This document shows positions 32,553 to 44,895 of a stretch of DNA of 64,000 bases, one piece after another. The DNA is from Lotus japonicus (taxonomy: Eukaryota; Streptophyta; Magnoliopsida; Fabales; Fabaceae), in assembly GCF_012489685.1 (NCBI RefSeq), contig NC_080042.1, positions 78,435,093 to 78,499,092 of the forward strand, written 5' to 3'. The notes under the pieces are model-generated. The model ran no database searches and was not told the origin of the DNA. It saw only the letters and a program-made list of their open reading frames with translations. Both the position numbers and the translations under genes were made by a program. The number at the start of each line of letters is the position of its first letter. Within the stretch, counting starts at the first letter, position 1.

Positions 32553-34852
32553 GTTGAATTCTATCGGAGAAAAACTCAAACCCCAAGAAACCATTTGTTG
32601 GTGGAAACATGGAAATTAAGTGGAGAAGAAATGATCACTAGAAAAATAAACTATAAATTGGTCTCTAAATCTCTTCATCCCTAATTTATATGTGTACCCG
32701 CCCTTACCACTTGAGTTATCATTCGGGAGTTATCATTCGGGAATAAAATGAAGAGAATGTATCTCATTTTTGTGTTTATTTATTAAGGGAAAATAGAAAT
32801 AAAGAAAATGAAATTAATGTGAGTAATGTCTTTTTAGAGGAAGATATTGGTGCTCTAAAATAAAAATAAAGAATTAGTCTTTTCAAGTAGGAAAAATAAA
32901 TGTAAATTTCCTGAAAACGATTTTTTTTATTTTATTCTTCAATTTAAGAAAAAATAGAGCAAGCCCTATGTTAGTTTAACATATACAATATTTACCAATT
33001 AAAAATTTAAAACATTGTCGATTAAACATGTAGCTAAACTCAAAGATTTCATGCAAATTGATGTTGTAATACGACCAAACGCGTGTATCAATTGACATAA
33101 ACATAGGGTAAGCTTAAACTGAGATCTCATGCTCAAACAAAGATAGCTTCAATTAAATGTGTTTGAGAGTTGGTTCGAATTTTTTTATAAAATAAAATTT
33201 AAACTAGTCAAATTTAATTTATTTTATTTTATTTTTTTGAAAAATTATCAACAAATTCAAACAAAACCGATCCAATTAAGATTGGGTTGGTTTGTTCAAA
33301 TCATCAGGTTAGTATATTAGAGCATCTCCAACCATAAGCTGCTAGTTGAGTTGCTTAAGCACTGTTCTCATGGGCTAAAACTGTCAAATAGGATTTAAGC
33401 AACTTATGCAAATTTTGCTCCAACCACGATTTGTTATTTTACTTTTGGTTGGGTCAACTATATCTCATATATTTATACTATTTTAAGGTTATGACATTAT
33501 TCAACATCATGAATGAAAGCGAAAATATAAATTTTTTAATTAAAAAACAAGTAGAAAGAGAATAAGCAACCGTTGCTTAAATAAGTAACGTTGCTAAAAT
33601 TTAAGCCATCAGAACTGTCATGTCATGTTGCTCAAATTATGTTCCAAAATAAGAAACGTTGCTTAAGTATTCTAACTGGATTATATAACCCTTGTTAGAA
33701 ATGTTTTTTTTTTGGTCAATTCATTAGAAATGTTTTTAGTATATAAGAAATAGAAATGAATAATTATGAACACCCCGTACTTTGTTTTTGTTTTTGAACT
33801 AACACCCGTAACTTCAATAGAGTGCCGCATGTGCTTTGTCCCACAACGGCCTGGTGGTGCTCTACACCTTTATTCTTTTTCAAATGTTCATATATAATGA
33901 AATAGTCAAAGGCCCAAGAAACTAAACACCAGCCCAACAAAAAGAAAATGAAAGGGTAGACATTTTCTTACTAGCTTTTGGCTTTTTGACTTTTACCCTT
34001 CGTTTGGTATACTAGACTTTGAGGGGGAGGAAATGATGTAAGCCCTCCTCTATTTAAAATAAGGTTTTCGAGGAATTCATCCACCACTTAGTAGAATTTT
34101 AGTCTTTCATGCATTTTTTCAATAAGGATTAGAAGTTTGAAAATCTTATTTACACAAACATCTAATTAATTTCTGATATTTTTATTTTAATTAAAATGAA
34201 AAATAAATGCAGTTGCTCATATAATGTGATCATATGTGCTTGCGTAGTGTGAGTATTTTTTTGACAGAAAAAAATATATTCATATGTGCGTAGTATAAGT
34301 AAGTTAATATCATTATAATCGCGCGTGTATATATATCCTTTAAAGTTTAAACTCTATGGAGTAAAGTAAAATTTACCAATTTTTTACTTAGGTGAAGCCT
34401 AAGTGCCTGAGAATAGAAACAACTTATCACAAATAAATTATGATTAAGAACAAAGCGTGTTGGGCCTGGTAATATTTCTGATGAATAATAGAAATTTTAT
34501 CTCTGATAACAAATCTGCCTAACAAAATTTATATGCACATGCCTCACTAATCATTATAGTCTGGAGAAAAATAATGAAGCACAGAAAATTACAAAATCAT
34601 GAAACAACAAAATTCCAGAATCCACATGAAAGACAGCTAATATTATAGGTAGTGTGACTGTAGAAGATGCCTTAACAAAATCCAACATTGGAAGTATTAG
34701 CCCCCTATAATATAATACATTGGATGTAATCAATGAATGATTATTGCTGCCATGATTCCCATAGGACCTTGATGAATTCTGCTTAACAAATGCAATGGAT
34801 GGATCAGTATGTACATAGAGCCTTGTGTTCCAAAAATCTAAGCTTCTTCTGA
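32553..34852. other. long AT-rich intergenic region
   Basis: No supported exon. 33318-33690 starts AGAGCATCTCCAACCATAAG, a phrase common at the ends of plant MITEs, and contains repeated GCTTAAG motifs, but a clear right end was not found. Confidence 0.45.
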
Positions 34853-35996
34853 TCATATGAAACCTTGTGCCTCAAAATCTCTTGCCACTGAAACACCAGA
34901 AAAGAAGGCAAATGTTAAGGTCACAAACTAGCACGTACAAATGATGAAACAACACAGAACAAAAGCAAATGATGTCTAATAAGCAATGCAAACAGTCAAA
35001 TGGGAATCAGAACTCACCTTTAGAGAAAGGAAGAACCAGAACAACATGCATGGTGACATTGTTGGGAGGAAGCTGCAAGCGAAGAGGATAAAGCTTCCCA
35101 CTCAAAGGACTCCGATTACACACAATCACTCCCTCTAGCCCTGTCTCTTCCTCAAACTTTCTCTTCAATTCTTCAACTCCATTCCCTTTGAAAATCAAAG
35201 AATACCCTTGTACACCTTCATCACTCACCTCTCCATCATCTTCAGCAACATGGTAGTATATAGTTCGCCCCTCCGTCGTCTTCTTCGGTGAATAACCAAC
35301 ACTATCATTCGACTGCAAAACAGAACCAAACTCAATCAGGAAACAAATTTCCAAAAAATAGTCAAAATTTAACCATATTCAAAGGCTCAAAGCAACCCAG
35401 ATAAAAACTTGCAAACTTTTCCAAGAAGTTTATACCTGTTGCCGTGAAAAGCTAGCAGATATGGTGGGAGCCGCCACAGGCTTTGTGGGAACAGAGTCCG
35501 GAACAGAGAGGGGTGGAGCAGAAGGTTGTTGTTGTTGTTTAACATGAATCTCGACGATATCAACATCCCACAAGATCCAATCCTGCGTGGCGGTCCGGTG
35601 GGGGATATCATGAGTGACGGTGTTCCTCCACGGCGGAAGGCCGCCATTCGCTCTGAGAAAGTTGCCGTAGCGGGTCTTCAGCTTGACACGACCACCGTCC
35701 CTGATGGGTTCCCATTCCACGGCGGAGTCAAGCGTGGAGGAGGGAAGTGTCTGGAGCACCTTGCGGCCGGTCATGCCGAGGAGGAAGGGGTGGTCGGAGG
35801 CGGTGAGGTATTTGCCGTAGCAGCTTTTGAGGCGGATGATGTTGCCGTATTCAGGGACGTACTCGACGAGCCAGCTGGCGGACTTGGAGGAGCCGTTTCG
35901 GTCTTGTGTGACGGATTCTTCATCTTCCTCGGCGAGGAGGTATTTGTCGTGGTTGCTGCGGAGGCGCACCGCCTTGGCGAAGTGGAAGAAGTCCAT
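34853..35996 (-). CDS. DUF569 protein, two-domain form
   Basis: Minus strand, exons 35436-35996, 35018-35312 and 34853-34887, 297 residues. An upstream in-frame ATG at 36032 would add 12. MDFFHFAKAVRLRSNHDKYL is the usual family start, so the second ATG is chosen. The N-terminal DUF569 domain (about 1-145) has an actin-crosslinking-like beta-trefoil prediction, with repeats KSCYGKYLTA and KTRYGNFLRANGG and the conserved PPWRNTVTHD. A Gln/Pro-rich linker leads to a second ubiquitin-like domain (TIYYHVAEDDGEV to GKLYPLRLQLPPNN). The tiny last exon encodes VARDFEAQGFI. Function unknown. Confidence 0.88.
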
Positions 35997-36190
35997 GCCT
36001 GTTCTGAATTTGTTGGAGCTCACTGCCTGCATATATGTGAATGAATGTGAATGTGATGAATATTTGTTTAGAAACAGAACAGAACAGGGGAGGGTGGTTA
36101 GTTGAATTGTTGAGAGTTTGGTTTTGATTTCAGGGAAAAAATGAAAGAATTATTAAGGTGGATATTGAATGAAAGGGATTTGAGGGGTGT

Positions 36191-36199
36191 ATTTATATA
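36191..36199 (-). promoter_or_regulatory. TATA box of the first DUF569 gene
   Basis: Minus-strand TATATAAAT about 195 nt upstream of the chosen ATG. Confidence 0.5.
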
Positions 36200-36465
36200 T
36201 TAGTGGGATTATGATTGGAACTGGTGAGGTTGAAAAGGTTTGGTGTGCACTGTGAAATATAGAACAGCAGTCAGCAGTGGCAACTGGCAACACGTTTGAG
36301 TGCACGCGGGCATTGCGTGGACAAACCGGTCACTTTTGTATCCTCTGTTTGGGAGTTGTAGGCAGGAACGAGACTAATCCGCTTAAAACTCGGAAATTAC
36401 ATTAGGTGAGTATATGTTTCTCAACAAATTATTATACATGCACACCGCTCAAGAATTAAATTAGT

Positions 36466-36580
36466 CCCCGTATGATAGCTTAAGTGGTATGAGCAAGAGA
36501 CGTATGAGTTGGGTAGGGGGAGGTCCAGGGATCAATTCTTGGCGGGTACAATTTATCTTTTCGATGTACCAAAAAAGAAT
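36466..36580 (+). mobile_element. tRNA-derived SINE
   Basis: A-box-like TAGCTTAAGTGGTATGAGC, then B-box-like GGTCCAGGGATCAATTC, ending TCGATGTACCAAAAAAG. The order and the GATGTACCAAAAAA end are those of plant SINEs. Confidence 0.65.
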
Positions 36581-38437
36581 TATTCTAAATTAAGTGATTA
36601 AGAATCTCAATTATCTAATTACTACTTAGACTTAATCTAATATAATCACTTCTACTTAGACTTGCGTGTGGTGTGTGGCCGCCATCAAGGATCTAGACTG
36701 TTTGAAGAAGAGGAGGTAAAGGTAGAATTGTTGGCAATTATGAGTTGAAAAGTATTAGAAATATTCCGGAAATGTAAAACAAATTATTTGATTATTTCTT
36801 ACTCAAATTCTCAGCAAGAATTACTATTATATTAATTGAAAATTTCCAAATTGATTTTAGACTTTTATAGCATGTTTGAATCGGTTTATGTTTTATTGGA
36901 ATCAATTTTAAAACTCAAAAACTACTCAAAGAAATTTTGTAACAGAATTGATTCCGCGTTCTGAACATAAACGTTTTCTAAACATGCAGTTATTATTTGA
37001 TTGAATTAAATAGCTTAATCCATATCATTTTCCTACTGTGGAAGTTGGATAAGAATTGCTGAGTCAGCCTAATTCAATACATAAAGATTCAGGACTAGTC
37101 AATTAAGTATGAGTATCGGATATGCTATTATATGTGCTGGGATCTAATGGAAGTTTCATAAAATGGTGCGTGTTGGAGGATAGCAAAGAAATTAAAGAGA
37201 ATAAAGGTTGAATCTAGCCATCTAGAAATAAGTAAAATACACAGAAATAGAAAATTCAAAATTCAATAAAAAAAGCATAAAGGAATAGAGACCCATACAA
37301 AGAAGGAAAATAAACAATATGTGAGGTGGAAGCTGTGGAATATGGTGGGTGATTCGCATTGCGACAAATGCCCACCAAAAAGGATGAAACTAACGTCTAC
37401 ACAAGATGTTTTCCACAAATAGACACTTTTGTAAGAATCATTTTCATTTTAGAAAAATGTAATGATGTGTTATTGTTAGCTATATTCTCCATTCTCTACA
37501 TCAAATATAGCTTGGACAGGGAAACGCTATATGCATCAAGAACTTTTCATATAAAATGCACAAGACACGAGTAGACATGAATATTAATTACTTGTGGGAA
37601 TAAAAGATGCACGATTATCTTCTAAAACAAGCTCTTGATATCAACCACTTTTGTGTCATCAATCTTTTATGTATATAGTGCGTTTAGTGCAAAGAGTGTG
37701 ATCACATTTTCGTTAGTGGAGAAGAGTTGGTGAAGGCATGGAGCAACATATAGCATTCTCTTTTAATTTATTTTTGGTCAATCAACATAGATAGCATCTG
37801 AAATCCAACAAAGTGGTAATCAATTGGAAGTGGAATCTCGTGACCTTCAAGTGGCTAGGAAATACTGGCTTGTGAACACTGGACTTGGCGGGACCTCCTA
37901 TGATAGAACACGTCTTCAGAGGAGATTAGAAGGCAAAGGCAAATCAAGATGATTGACACACATTTTACTCTCATGCTTTGGGCGCGGTGTTTTGTGGGCT
38001 TATGGGAAGGAGGAGAATTGTCATGATAGAACCCGCCCAAAATCAGAGCTTGACGTGACTACATAAAGGCAGGGCGAGACCTCCTTCGAACCCCAAAAGA
38101 GCGACTTGTCACATCTTTAGCTAGGTTATGGCGATCTAACCCTTGTGAAGTGGTTAGGTCATGCCCCTAGTAATCAGACTTGGATTGTGTCTCTTGTAAG
38201 GACTCTTAGGCCGATGATTTATGAGGCGCCAGGGTCAATTTAGGCTTAGAATTAGGGTTTTGGATCACCCGACTATAAAAGGGAAGGTCATATATTGTAA
38301 AAGGACTAATTCATTTATTACATGCTACTTATTTCCTTTACTATATGTCTGTTAGAGTTTCCTTAAAATTCTCTTGTTCTTAGACAAGAACACCTAATGT
38401 GTTAGTTTTATTTGGAGTATTTGAATAAGGTTTGAAT
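36581..38437. other. intergenic with LTR-like relic
   Basis: No gene. 38040-38400 resembles an LTR promoter region (GACTATAAAAGGGAAGG, then a T-rich leader), with an upstream phrase GGCGGGACCTCCTATGATAG near 37890 partly repeated as CATGATAGAACCCGCC near 38022. No partner LTR seen. Confidence 0.4.
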
Positions 38438-38607
38438 AATGTTTAGTTCACACCTCAAAGTAGAGGTGGAAAGAGGTGGAGAATGAGAGAGAGATAAGAA
38501 GAAAAGATAGAGAAAGTAAAGATGTGATAAGTGATTTGATTGATAGAGAAGAGAGAAATAGATAGAAAATAAAGGTGAAAAAAAGGTGAGAGATGTGGAT
38601 GTATCAT
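38438..38607. mobile_element. MITE family X, copy 2 (diverged)
   Basis: About 170 bp related to 32376-32552 and 44315-44491: TTCACACCTCAAAG, purine-rich interior, right end GAGAGATGTGGATGTATCAT. The most diverged of the three copies. Confidence 0.65.
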
Positions 38608-39442
38608 AACTCATTTTGTTTCTTCCTTATATTTTAATAGCTTTCTTCTTATTATTAGTTCTTAGCTGAACCTTTTTCATAGGAATTTCTTCCTATCATT
38701 CTACTCTAAAACCTTCATATAATTAAAATTAAACCCTCCTTATACTTATAACTATAAGGACCTTAACCAAAACCTTTCTTGCATACCTAAAAATCATAAA
38801 TTTAAGGATTTATAAAGGAACATATTCTGACCTACATATCCACGTACAATTGATTTATATTTATTTTATTTAAAAAAATAGTTTTGAGGATTTATTTACT
38901 GTTAATAATAATTGCGAAGAAAATAGAAATTCAAATGTAAACTAAAAGGCATAAAATTCAAAGTTATTATGTAGACTTTTCCCGAAAACCAAAACAATAA
39001 GAGTCAGGCAATTTCTTTGGTACCCTTTAATTTCTTTGGTACCCTTTCAAAAGTGGAGGGTTCCATACTTTTTAGTTATGTTTTCTCCATAGTAAACTTT
39101 TCAAAATTTATAAATACGTCATTTGTATGGTAAAAAATGAACTAAAATGTATTATACCCTCTTATTTTTAATTTTAATGGGTACCGGAGCAACACCCTCA
39201 CATTAATATATAATATAAGAACTTCTTTCCGCGTGCAACCACTATGTGAAGTGTGAACTGAAATCTACATTAAATTAATGAAATGTAAAGTAATAAATAG
39301 TTATAAAAACCATATTTTTCAACCAACAAGGAAAATTCAATTGTTAATTGACCTCTTTTTACACTAGAGATATGAACAGAAAAGAAAATAATAAAATATA
39401 AATATATGATAGTTATTTTTTTTGAAACTAAATATGTGATAG
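38608..39442. other. intergenic, 3' side of second DUF569 gene
   Basis: AT-rich. TTAATTTCTTTGGTACCCTT is tandemly repeated at about 39010-39050. A downstream exon of the neighbouring gene was looked for and not convincingly found. Confidence 0.4.
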
Positions 39443-40135
39443 TTAATGCGATAGAAAATCTAGGTAAAAAGAGATAGAGAGTAGGTTTTGTGTGAATGAA
39501 CGAGAACAGGGGAAAAGCAATGGAAAAAACAGAGGAAGACTCACCTGAAAATTTCGCACCGGCGTCGGAGAAGTGAGACTGAAAACGGACATCGGCGACG
39601 ACGGTTCATCAGAACCAGCGACGGAGAGATCATCAGAATTAGCAAAAGAGGACAACACACTCTCAGGAAACTCATCCACAATCGAATTCTCATCCTCCTC
39701 CACCGCCTCAACCTCCCACAGAACCCAATCCCTCGTGGCGGAGCTATGTGGTTCATCATGCGTCACCGTGTTCCTCCACGGCGGCGTGCCACCGTTCCCC
39801 CTCAGAAACTTCCCGCACCAGCTCCTCAGCTTCACCTCAAACCCATCCCGTATCGGTTCCCACTCTTCCTTCCCATCCACACCCCCTTCCGTTTGTTTCA
39901 CCATCTTCCCCGTCATCCCCAACAGAAACGGCGTCTCCGTCGCGGTTAAGTACTTCCCGTGGCAGCTCTTGAACCTCACGCGGTGGTTGTTCTTCACTGG
40001 CTCCACAGTCCATGCTGCTCTCCTCCCGGAGCCGCTCCTGCTCTGGTGGACCTTCTCGCCGTCTTCGTCGGCCACCAGGTACTTGTTCATGTGGCTCCGA
40101 AGCTTCACTACCTTGGTTTTTCCGAAAAACTCCAT
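39443..40135 (-). CDS. DUF569 protein, single-domain form (3' end uncertain)
   Basis: Minus strand, start MEFFGKTKVVKLRSHMNKYL at 40135. One DUF569 domain covers about residues 1-145, with KSCHGKYLTATETPFLLGMT, RSWCGKFLRGNGG and PPWRNTVTHD, then an acidic Ser-rich region (VDEFPESVLSSFANSDDLSV). The open frame runs to 39443 (230 residues). A consensus donor CAG|GTGAGT at 39545 after PVRNFQ suggests that the last 33 residues are intron and that a short or distant exon follows, but none could be identified. The ubiquitin-like second domain of the neighbour is absent. Shares about half its residues by eye with the gene at 34853, so an old tandem pair. Confidence 0.8.
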   Translation of the reverse strand: MEFFGKTKVVKLRSHMNKYLVADEDGEKVHQSRSGSGRRAAWTVEPVKNNHRVRFKSCHGKYLTATETPFLLGMTGKMVKQTEGGVDGKEEWEPIRDGFEVKLRSWCGKFLRGNGGTPPWRNTVTHDEPHSSATRDWVLWEVEAVEEDENSIVDEFPESVLSSFANSDDLSVAGSDEPSSPMSVFSLTSPTPVRNFQVSLPLFFPLLFPCSRSFTQNLLSISFYLDFLSH

Positions 40136-40296
40136 TAATTAACACTTGATGATGAAGCTTAATCACTAATTAATCAGAGTATTTATGAAATCAATCACGC
40201 GTTCATAGGAGTTGTGACTAAAATCAAGTGTATATCATTAAGCAACCTTTGGCGAAAAGGGTTAATATAATTGCCAAGACAAGAAGTGAATGGTTA

Positions 40297-40305
40297 GTTT
40301 TATAC
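40297..40305 (-). promoter_or_regulatory. TATA box of the second DUF569 gene
   Basis: Minus-strand GTATAAAAC about 165 nt upstream of the ATG. Confidence 0.45.
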
Positions 40306-40364
40306 GCCTCCTGAGTTTGAAGTGCATAGACTTAATAGATTGTTTTTCAGTTGATAACTTGATA

Positions 40365-40549
40365 GGGGATGTCTAAATGAACTATGATAAAGTTTGGGTT
40401 AAATAATTCATCATCAAATCACATTAGAGATAAATGAGTTGGAAATAAATTAATAAATAAAATATAGAAATTCCAACTCACTTATCTCCAATGTGATTGG
40501 ATGATGGGTTATTTAACTCAAACTTTATCATGGGTCATTTAGGCAACTC
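40365..40549. mobile_element. MULE-type MITE, copy 1
   Basis: 185-bp near-palindrome. The left arm GGGGATGTCTAAATGAACTA through CATCAAATCACATTAGAGAT is matched in reverse complement by the right arm. Flanked by a perfect 9-bp duplication AACTTGATA (40356-40364 and 40550-40558), the size made by Mutator-like transposases. No coding capacity. Confidence 0.9.
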
Positions 40550-40558
40550 AACTTGATA

Positions 40559-43500
40559 TATCCAATAAAATATCTTTTGCTGTCAAAAATACTTGATATA
40601 TTTTATTTTATTTCAAGGACACAGGAGTATTTTTCAATGTACCAAAAAAAAAAGGGACAGAGAGACTTTCAAAAAAAAAAGGACACATAGGAGAGCAAGA
40701 ATTCAACTCTAACTTAAGTATTTTAAAATAATCAAAGGCGTGATATGATATTTATAATTTTATTAATTTGTTTTACATGAGTCATGTGATCATGTCGATC
40801 TAAAGGATTCCTGTAAAAAAAAATGTCGATCTAAAGGATTGTTATGGGCTGCCCCAAGAATTTTAATTTTCATATATATTTTTATAAATACGAGTTTTTT
40901 TTTAGTTTGACCCCAAAAAAATTACAGATATCCTCTCATAACTCTTCGTTTGGCCTCTCAAATACTTTTATAGATTTTAAATTTTAATATTGCCTCTCAA
41001 TTGCTACAATTTTATTGTTTTCAAAATAAAATGTAAATTTAAAGTAAATAATTGATTGATTAAATTTATCTTTCAATGTCAATTTCAAGAGTGGAATGAT
41101 AAATTTTATCTTAATCAGATAAAAAGTCAATCAAATTTCTTGTTGATATTTATCTTTAATTTACAATTATAAAAGATGTAATTTTAAGAAAGAAAAAAGT
41201 TATCTTATTTACAATTAAATCTCCTATATATCTGATTTCTTTCGTGACAAAAAAAACTCTCCTATATATTTAAATTTAAATTATTTCTTTTGATACATTA
41301 GAAAGATGGGATTAATTTTTCTACCTACCCCAATAACTCACATATCTCATACATCTTACCACTTAAGCTATTATTCGAGACTTAAAATATAGATATAGAT
41401 ATAGTATTACTTAAATCATAAAGTTAATATTCTCTTTCTCTAACTTCTCCTCTTCGCGTCCTCCACTAATAACTTGTCAAAAGTTAATTCTAAGTTGAAA
41501 CTAAAAAAACAAATTATATTTTCATTTGATATGTCTTTTCTAATAATTGGTGTTTTTATAACATCTACATAGTAAGAATTTTTTACAATAAAAGTTGTTA
41601 AGACCTAACTTTTTAACAAATGAATGATGATTATTTCAAAAATTTATTAGTTATATATATATATATAGTATTACTTATATTGTGAAAACTTCATTGTTGA
41701 TACCCTAATAAATAAATTTAATACAATGAAAAGAAAAAGAAATGTATTATAAAAAATATTTCTTGTATACATACCTGCACATAGGCCTCTAGAATATTCA
41801 AAGGCGTGAAACTACAAGGGATTGGGGCTGCAACTACGTGGAACCTCTGGGCTCTGCCTAGCTAGTTACTGAGTTATCAATGACAATATTCAATAGTCAA
41901 GGGACTATGACTATGTAATGTGGATGGTATGACACGGTATTTATATTCGCAAGTCATTTAAAATTTTTATTTTCAAAAAAGTTAGAAGAAAAATGGGCGA
42001 CAGATTTTATTTTTCTTTCTTATGTTCAACACGGCACAAATAGTTCAAATATATAATCAAATATTATGGTGTGTAATACGGCCATGCAATTTTATTATTA
42101 TTATTATTCGGGAAGTTGGTATATATATGATGATCTTGTACGTAAATACTTTTTCGTCACAATGGAAAGGTTAATGAAAAGGTTAATCATGTTGGGGCTT
42201 AACTTGTTTGAAAGTGGTAGTGATATTTGTATTTCTTATTAGATGGATATGATTTAAATCACGACAGCAGAAAAAGATTAGAACGAAACCCCTTCTGGAC
42301 TGTTTGATATAAGAAGAGTACTAGAAAGAATCAAATAGATAGGTTTGACGGAGAAAGTTCCAGGTAATACAAACGGTTGAGACGAATAAATGTTATTATT
42401 GTTGCGTGTTGAAAATGAAAGTCTGAAGAAATATTTTTTAAAATGTGAAGAAAATTTCTGTGAAGGCGACAGAGGGTATGAAAAGGGACCGTCTGATATA
42501 CAAGTAGCTGCATTCAGGGTCAGAACCAGAAAAAGTTTTACCGAGGCCTCGTAGTATACGTAAGAAATACTAAGTTTGAAACCTAAGGAGAATTCAACGC
42601 GTACGTACAGAGTATGTGTATTAAAGTGGATATGAAGTCTCTTTTGACGAGGTCTCCCTATATACAAATAAATCCCTAACTCATTGCATAACGGCTTTTG
42701 CTCATGTGGCTATGTGTTGATTTCTAAAGGGGTGCTTGATAGTTGATAGCTACCAAGTTATTGGACTCTCTTCAGCTAGATCTACTAAGCCAAGTAGATG
42801 GATAACTTGTGTTTAGTCACTTTATTTATATGTTTTAGTTCTTTTTATATTCCAGTACTAGTATATTCCTAGAAGTGAGATGATGCCACATGTAGGGCTT
42901 TTTATTTTAAGAAGCTATAAATTGTATTTCTTTGAGATTAATGGATATAACAAGAAAATGGATCAAGTCTTTCTTTTCTATCTTTTTGTTAGTTTAGATT
43001 TTAGGTTTCTAATGTTCTTCCTTGATATGAATCAACTTCCTATCATTGATCTCTTCCTTCCATTGCATCATGGTGTTCAGCTATGATGTATTATCATCCA
43101 TCCTTTCAGCAAAACGTGATCCTCAATCCATCTTCTACAGTCCCCCATCTCGCACCAATACATCACCTTATTACTGCCACAATGTCCCATCTTATTACCC
43201 ACAAACACATTCAAGTCTCCAGCTCTCGGAGTTCAATGGAGAGAACCCTGAATGAGGGGAAATGAACAATTTGCCTACACTACTAGACCACATTACCTTG
43301 CAAAATGATGTTGTCGATTAATTACATGTCGCCCATTGTGAAACGGCGACGCCCGCTCTAACAATATGTTTGGTAGAAGTGGTTTTGTGAAGAGAGAGTT
43401 AGAGAAGAGTGAATGTTTCACTCTTGTTTGGTAGACGAGAGAGGAGAAGAGAGAAGAATGAGTGAGCCCTACAATTTTTTGGATCCCCAAATTAAATTAA

Positions 43501-43695
43501 GGAGAAAGGGGTGACGCGAAGCTTTTATTTTTAATTTTTAATTTCTAACACTATTTCTAGTGTTCCTACGCCGCTATAAACTATCTTTTAAGTGCCATTA
43601 TTTGTTTTTTAATATAAAATTGAAAAAATATTATGTGAAAAAAGTAATTTTTTAATCTCTTCTATCTCCCTCATGTCAAAGAACATGAAATTCTA
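40559..43695. other. long AT-rich intergenic region
   Basis: No gene convincingly supported. 42880-43255 has higher complexity and two overlapping open frames with low-complexity Pro/Ser/Tyr content (for example SPYYCHNVPSYYPQTHSSLQ at about 43185-43230), possibly a decayed exon. Several poly-A and (TA)n tracts. Confidence 0.4.
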
Positions 43696-43881
43696 AGGGT
43701 TGTCTAAATGACCTATGATAAAGTTTGGGTTAAATAATCCATCATCCAATCACATTAGAGATAAATGAGTTGGAAATAAATTAATAAATAAAATATAGAA
43801 ATTTCACCTCACTTATCTCCAATCTGATTGGATGATGGGTTATTTAACCCAAGTTTTATCATGGGTCATTTAGACATCCCC
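43696..43881. mobile_element. MULE-type MITE, copy 2
   Basis: 186 bp, close sequence match to 40365-40549 in the same orientation, again a near-palindrome. Perfect 9-bp duplication GAAATTCTA (43687-43695 and 43882-43890). Independent insertion of the same family. Confidence 0.9.
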
Positions 43882-43954
43882 GAAATTCTACTTTATTTAT
43901 CAATTATTTATACTCATCTTCTCTCTTATTTATTTACCTCTCTTCTAAAAGGAG

Positions 43955-44105
43955 GAAGAGTTAGCTTACTTGGTGAGCTAAGGAGAATAAAGAGATTTGC
44001 TGGGTGAAGGGTCATGGTTCAAATCCTGACGAAGAAACTAATTTTCTAACAATCAACAACTAATATTTGCTTTTTTTTTTGTCAACTAATATTTGCTTAA
44101 AAAAA
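43955..44105 (+). mobile_element. tRNA-derived SINE (probable)
   Basis: A-box-like TTAGCTTACTTGGTGAGC and B-box-like GGTTCAAATCCTGACG about 55 bp apart, then an AT-rich tail. CAACTAATATTTGCTT is repeated at its end. Confidence 0.5.
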
Positions 44106-44314
44106 GAAAAAAAAAACAAATAAGAGAACAAACTCAAGTCTCTTAAGTCTTAACCCCACACATTCATAATGGGCCCGAACTCAGCGTTCCAATCCAGATT
44201 GCCCATTCAGCCCATTATCCATATCTGAGTGTACATGAAAATTGGTGTCCACAAAACTTTTTACATGTGAAGCTGCGAGAGACAGTGTGCATATAGAGCC
44301 CTTAACTAAAGAAT

Positions 44315-44491
44315 AATTATTTATTCACACCTCAAAATGAGGTGGAATGAGGTGGAGGAGGAGAGAGATAGGAAGAAAAGAAAAAGTAAAAAAGAGAAAG
44401 TATAAGATGTGATAAATGATAAAAGGAGAGAGATAGAAATAAAAATATGTGGAAATAAAGTGTATAAAAAAGGAGGTGTGTATATATCATT
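44315..44491. mobile_element. MITE family X, copy 3
   Basis: 177 bp, same length as copy 1. Left AATTATTTATTCACACCTCA, right end the complement of AATGATATATACACACCTCC, purine-rich interior. Lies about 400 bp upstream of the receptor kinase gene. Confidence 0.75.
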
Positions 44492-44895
44492 CTTGTTAAC
44501 TAAATAAAATCTGGTTAGGGAATTACGATGGATTCATTCACTTTCACACACCACACCACACAGCCAAACCAAGTCAATCTTTTCAAAGGTCATTTCCGCG
44601 CAAAATAGAAGCAAATATGAGCACCAGAACTGCAATAAATCTTGTATATGGTCCCCTCTGCGCAATTTTCCACACACTCTTTGTCTTTTCTGCCACTGGC
44701 ACACGTGACCCTCTTTTTCTCACTTTCTCTTTCACTCATCAAATCACTCACTCACCACTCTTCTCCAATTCCAATACCTCCCTCTCACACGCACTACTAC
44801 ACTACCCTGTCCCTCCTCTTCTTCCATTCAAAACCAGATCCCATCTCACCAATCTCTATTCATGACACTCCTCCACTCACTACTTCCTTTCTTCC

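Noticed and set aside
32361..32594. 77-codon minus-strand frame rich in Ser/Phe/Leu
   Set aside because: Translation of a purine-rich MITE.
34554..34856. 100-codon minus-strand frame
   Set aside because: Overlaps only the end of the last DUF569 exon in a different frame; the rest is 3' flank.
35526..36044. 172-codon plus-strand frame
   Set aside because: Antisense shadow of the first DUF569 exon.
39573..40142. 189-codon plus-strand frame
   Set aside because: Antisense shadow of the DUF569 coding sequence, whose minus-strand frame has clear family motifs.
42278..42667. 129-codon minus-strand frame
   Set aside because: No recognised motif, irregular composition and no supporting splice sites; likely chance.
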